This document shows, in pieces, positions 61,401-64,000 of a DNA stretch of 64,000 nt. A program made the position numbers and the translations under genes. The stretch comes from Marinicauda pacifica. GTDB taxonomy: Bacteria > Pseudomonadota > Alphaproteobacteria > Caulobacterales > Maricaulaceae. The stretch covers positions 372,001 through 436,000 of the forward strand of contig NZ_SRXV01000002.1 of the NCBI RefSeq assembly GCF_004793635.1, read 5' to 3'. Position 1 is the first letter of the stretch; every line of letters begins with the position of its first letter. The notes under the pieces are model-generated. The model did not search any database. It was not told the origin of the DNA and saw only the letters and a list, made by a program, of their open reading frames with translations.

Positions 61401-61631
61401 CGGGAAATCCAGACCGCACGCAAGGAGATGGACCTCGATCTCAGCCAGCGCATCGCGATTTCCTACGATGCCTCCGACCGCTGGGCGCAGATCATCGAAA
61501 GCCACAACGTCTTCCTGAAGTCCGAAGCGCTGGCCACCGCGATCGTGCGCGAGCAGGGACTGTCGGCGACGCGCAGCGTGGAGCTTGGCGGCGAGACGGT
61601 GCGCCTGGCCATCACCCCGGCGGGGAGCTGA
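58473..61631 (+). CDS. ileS: Isoleucyl-tRNA synthetase, type 2 (eukaryotic-like)
   Basis: 1052 residues. The HIGH motif is HYGH (68-71) in [20 protein letters not shown], followed by [17 protein letters not shown]. The KMSKS motif is KLSKR near residue 617 in [20 protein letters not shown], KLSKR and a long C-terminal half belong to type 2 IleRS, the eukaryote-like group that includes plasmid-borne ileS2 and is known for low mupirocin sensitivity. Common bacterial IleRS instead has HxGH with MSKS and a C-terminal zinc ribbon, and no CxxC...CxxC is visible here. Start ATG 58473. mnmH begins 10 bases after its stop. Confidence 0.92.
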   Translation: [1052 protein letters not shown]

Positions 61632-61641
61632 CCCACAGGCG

Positions 61642-62703
61642 ATGCGCGATCCGGTCGACAGCTTCGACGCCTCCCTGATCGAGCGGTTCGACGACATCAT
61701 CGACGTGCGCAGCCCGGCCGAGTTCGATGAGGACCACGTGCCGGGCGCCCTCAACCTGCCTGTGCTCGACAATGAGGAGCGGGCGCGGGTGGGCTATACC
61801 TACAAGCAGGTCTCCCGCTTCGAGGCGCGGCGCATGGGCGCGGCGCTGGTCTCGCGCAATATCGCGCGCCATCTCGAGACGGCGCTGTCCGGCAAGCCCG
61901 CCGGCTACAGCCCGCTCATCTATTGCTGGCGGGGCGGGCAGCGCTCGGGATCGATGGCGCTGATCATGACGCAGGTGGGCTGGCCCGCGGCCACGCTGAA
62001 GGGCGGCTACAAGACCTATCGCAGCCACATCCAGACCGCGCTCTACGACGCCATGCCCCTGCCGCCGGTCATCCTGCTGGACGGCAATACGGGGACGGGC
62101 AAGACCGCGCTCTTGCCGCTTCTGGACGCTCTTGGAGTCCAGACGCTGGACCTGGAAGGGCTGGCGCGCCATCGCGGGTCGATCTTCGGCGGGCTCGGCC
62201 TTGACGCCCAGCCAAGCCAGAAAGGGTTTGAAAGCGCGCTGTGGCACGTGCTTTCACGGCTCGACCCGGAGCGGCCCGTCATCGTGGAAGCGGAATCCAG
62301 CAAGGTCGGCCTGCGCACACTTCCCCCCGTGCTGTGGCAGGCGATGGAGGCGGCCCCGCGCATCGAGGTCCGTGCACCGGTCTCCGCGCGCGCCCGTCAC
62401 CTGGTCGAGGCCTATCCGGAGTTGCGCGCCAACGGCGAGCGGCTCGACGCCTGCCTGCTGGCGCTGAAAGAGCATGCCGGCAAGGCGCGCGTCGCCGAGT
62501 GGCAGGATCTGGCCGAAGCCGGCGCGTTCGAAACCCTCGCCGCCGGGCTGATCGAACACCATTACGACCCGGCCTATGCCCGCTCACGCGCCCGGATCGG
62601 CGGGGAGACAATCGCGACGCTGGAGGCTGACACTCTGGACGCGGCGGGGCTGGAGACGTTGGCGCGGCGGATCGCGGAAGAAGTCAAAGCGGTCCGAATG
62701 TGA
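61642..62703 (+). CDS. mnmH: tRNA 2-selenouridine synthase
   Basis: 353 residues. The N-terminal rhodanese domain shows DVRSPAEFDEDHVPGALNLP and the active Cys95 in LIYCWRGGQRSGSM. The C-terminal P-loop kinase-like domain has GNTGTGKTALL (148-158). MnmH (SelU) replaces sulfur by selenium at the wobble uridine of Lys, Glu and Gln tRNAs, with selenophosphate from SelD. It is likely co-transcribed with ileS. Its 3' end overlaps that of the convergent selD gene by 20 bases. Confidence 0.9.
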   Translation: MRDPVDSFDASLIERFDDIIDVRSPAEFDEDHVPGALNLPVLDNEERARVGYTYKQVSRFEARRMGAALVSRNIARHLETALSGKPAGYSPLIYCWRGGQRSGSMALIMTQVGWPAATLKGGYKTYRSHIQTALYDAMPLPPVILLDGNTGTGKTALLPLLDALGVQTLDLEGLARHRGSIFGGLGLDAQPSQKGFESALWHVLSRLDPERPVIVEAESSKVGLRTLPPVLWQAMEAAPRIEVRAPVSARARHLVEAYPELRANGERLDACLLALKEHAGKARVAEWQDLAEAGAFETLAAGLIEHHYDPAYARSRARIGGETIATLEADTLDAAGLETLARRIAEEVKAVRM

Positions 62704-64000
62704 TCGCAGGCGGGCCGGGGACGACCCGGCCTATAATGGCGGCGGCGTAGCCTGCCGCTTCCAGCGCGGCGCGGCATTGCTCGGCCCGGTCACCGGGCAC
62801 TCCGGCAAGAAGCCCTCCGGCCGTTTGCGGGTCGAACAGGAGCTGGCCGCGCGGCGAGGCGAGCGGCTTCGCCGACAGCTCCAGCACGCCGCCGGCAGCC
62901 GCAAGATTATCGCCATGAATAGAGCTGACGACGCCGCCGGCGATCAGATCGAGCGCGCCCTCCAGCACCGGCAGCCTATCGAGGTCGATGACGGCCCCGG
63001 TCCGGGACGCGATAAGCATCGCGCCCAGATGACCGGCGAGGCCGAAGCCGGTGACGTCCGTCATGGCGCGGGCGTGAGGGGCAAGCGTGGCGGCGGCCGC
63101 GCCGCTTTCCTGCTGCATGATCGCGAAGGCAGCGGCGACATCGCGGCCGCGCGCTGTCTGGCGCATCTCGCCGGCCAGCAATGTGCCCGTGCCCAGCGGC
63201 TTGGTCAGGATGAGCGCATCGCCGGGCTGGAGACCCTCCTGACCGATCGCGCGGCCCTGGGGAACCAGGCCCGTCGCGGTCAGGCCCACCGTGAACTCGG
63301 CGCCCTGAGCGGTATGTCCGCCCACCAGATCGGCCCCGGCCGGCTCCAGCGCGCTCTGCATTCCGGCCAGCACCTCGCGCGCGGTGCGAGACTGGAGCGT
63401 GGCCGACTGGGGCGGCAGGGTGAGCGAGGCGAGCCCGGCCTGCGGGGCGGCGCCCATGGCCCAGATGTCGCCCAGCGCATGCACGGCGAGGATGCGCCCG
63501 AGCACGTAGCCGTCCTGCGTAAAGGCGCGGAAATGATCGGTCGTGACGACCTGCTCGCCGCTCTCGCCCCAGCGCAGCACCGCCGCGTCGTCGCCTGCGC
63601 CCTTCACCGTGTCCGCACGGCGTGGCGGGGCAAGCGCGCCAAGCGCGTCGTCGAGGGCGGAGCGCGCCATTTTCGACCCGCACCCGGCGCACAGCATGTC
63701 GCGCCTTTCCATGTCGCGCACGCCCAGCGCGACCGGCCCGCGCACCGCGTCCGGCCCTGTCATGGCGGGCAGATCGCTCAGGCGGGCCATGAATCTGCGA
63801 TCGATCCGGTCCTTCCAGCGCCAGATCCAACCCGCCGACAGCGCGACGCCCCATTTTTCCCCGGCGGCGCGCCGCTCGCCCAGGCTGACCAGTTTGAGAT
63901 AGTCGCGCTGCGGCCTGAACGCGCAAGGGTCGCCGCCCGAGAGGATGGCGGTGAGATTGGCGTGCAGGGCCCGGCCCGCCCGCACCGCATAGACCCCGGC
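62684..64000 (-). CDS. selD: Selenide, water dikinase fused to a flavoprotein (partial)
   Basis: The gene is cut by the right edge; the frame is open through 64000. The C-terminal 350 or so residues are SelD: GCGSKM with the Cys and Lys of the active site, VKGAGDDAAVLR, GLASLTLPP, MTDVTGFGLAGHL, and LLFDPQTAGGLLAGV. It makes selenophosphate from selenide and ATP. The visible N-terminal 80 residues (AVRAGRALHANL, RDYLKLVSLGERRA, WRWKDRIDRRFMARLSDLP) are the end of an NADH-dehydrogenase-like flavoprotein, a known fusion. It pairs with mnmH, which it meets tail to tail. Confidence 0.88.
   Translation of the reverse strand, partial: AGVYAVRAGRALHANLTAILSGGDPCAFRPQRDYLKLVSLGERRAAGEKWGVALSAGWIWRWKDRIDRRFMARLSDLPAMTGPDAVRGPVALGVRDMERRDMLCAGCGSKMARSALDDALGALAPPRRADTVKGAGDDAAVLRWGESGEQVVTTDHFRAFTQDGYVLGRILAVHALGDIWAMGAAPQAGLASLTLPPQSATLQSRTAREVLAGMQSALEPAGADLVGGHTAQGAEFTVGLTATGLVPQGRAIGQEGLQPGDALILTKPLGTGTLLAGEMRQTARGRDVAAAFAIMQQESGAAAATLAPHARAMTDVTGFGLAGHLGAMLIASRTGAVIDLDRLPVLEGALDLIAGGVVSSIHGDNLAAAGGVLELSAKPLASPRGQLLFDPQTAGGLLAGVPGDRAEQCRAALEAAGYAAAIIGRVVPGPPAITFGPL

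Noticed and set aside
1-64000. tRNA, rRNA or CRISPR
   Set aside because: No cloverleaf-type sequence, rRNA segment or repeat-spacer array was recognised by eye on either strand.

Overview
The window reads as a contiguous piece of a GC-rich alphaproteobacterial chromosome. Gene content points to the Caulobacterales/Maricaulales-Hyphomonadaceae side. It carries the cell-cycle genes trcR (DUF1013) and rcdA (DUF1465), an L31 protein without zinc cysteines, several lipoproteins with LAAC-type lipoboxes, class I aldolase with gap and pgk, and M16 and M3 peptidases. No tRNA, rRNA, CRISPR array or intact insertion sequence was seen. Family calls come from motifs read by eye; no database search was run.

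Layout. 1-5.1 kb: GGDEF protein, two DUF465 (YdcH-like) mini-proteins, ubiX with a TIGR02444 gene, a secreted TPR protein, an SDR, and trcR. 5.2-12.3 kb: quinone oxidoreductase, DUF1192, rcdA, then an AT-richer islet (about 7.15-9.5 kb) with a DUF3800 gene, a lipoprotein gene, a frameshifted small membrane gene and copies of an 18-bp inverted repeat; then rpmE and a MotA/ExbB plus MotB/OmpA pair. 12.6-17.2 kb: pseudoazurin, inositol-phosphatase-like gene, efp, Sel1 protein, thiE, DUF983, XRE regulator. 17.2-21.6 kb: SulP transporter, a 304-bp tandem duplication of intergenic repeats, then a TetR-AHSA1-DUF1428 operon with a clear operator-like palindrome. 21.7-27.0 kb: gap-pgk-fba glycolytic cluster, then an FKBP lipoprotein and argE. 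27-35.9 kb: M16 protease, fused dual-ATPase ABC protein, multi-PAS histidine kinase, PepSY protein. 35.9-41.3 kb: valS, class I HMG-CoA reductase, DUF599, methyltransferase. 41.5-51.1 kb: ABC-F protein, DUF2855, thioesterase, Baeyer-Villiger-type monooxygenase, carboxylesterase, M3 peptidase. 51.4-64 kb: proS, penicillin-acylase-like hydrolase, secreted unknown, putP, ileS, mnmH, and a fused oxidoreductase-SelD gene cut by the right edge.

How the genes fit together. gap, pgk and fba form a central-carbon cluster. mnmH and selD face each other and make a selenium-for-tRNA pair (selenophosphate, then 2-selenouridine). The thioesterase, monooxygenase, DUF2855 and carboxylesterase genes suggest catabolism of acyl or ketone substrates. 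Near-palindromes of the form GTGAACA-NN-GTT lie upstream of the thioesterase, the monooxygenase and the acylase gene, which suggests a shared regulator.

Most notable: all three aminoacyl-tRNA synthetases here (ValRS, ProRS, IleRS) look like archaeal/eukaryotic-type or type-2 forms rather than the common bacterial ones; a lone class I HMG-CoA reductase; the repeat-bounded islet between rcdA and rpmE; the shared operator-like sites; and an 18-codon ORF with a strong ribosome binding site overlapping a hairpin ahead of the XRE-SulP pair.
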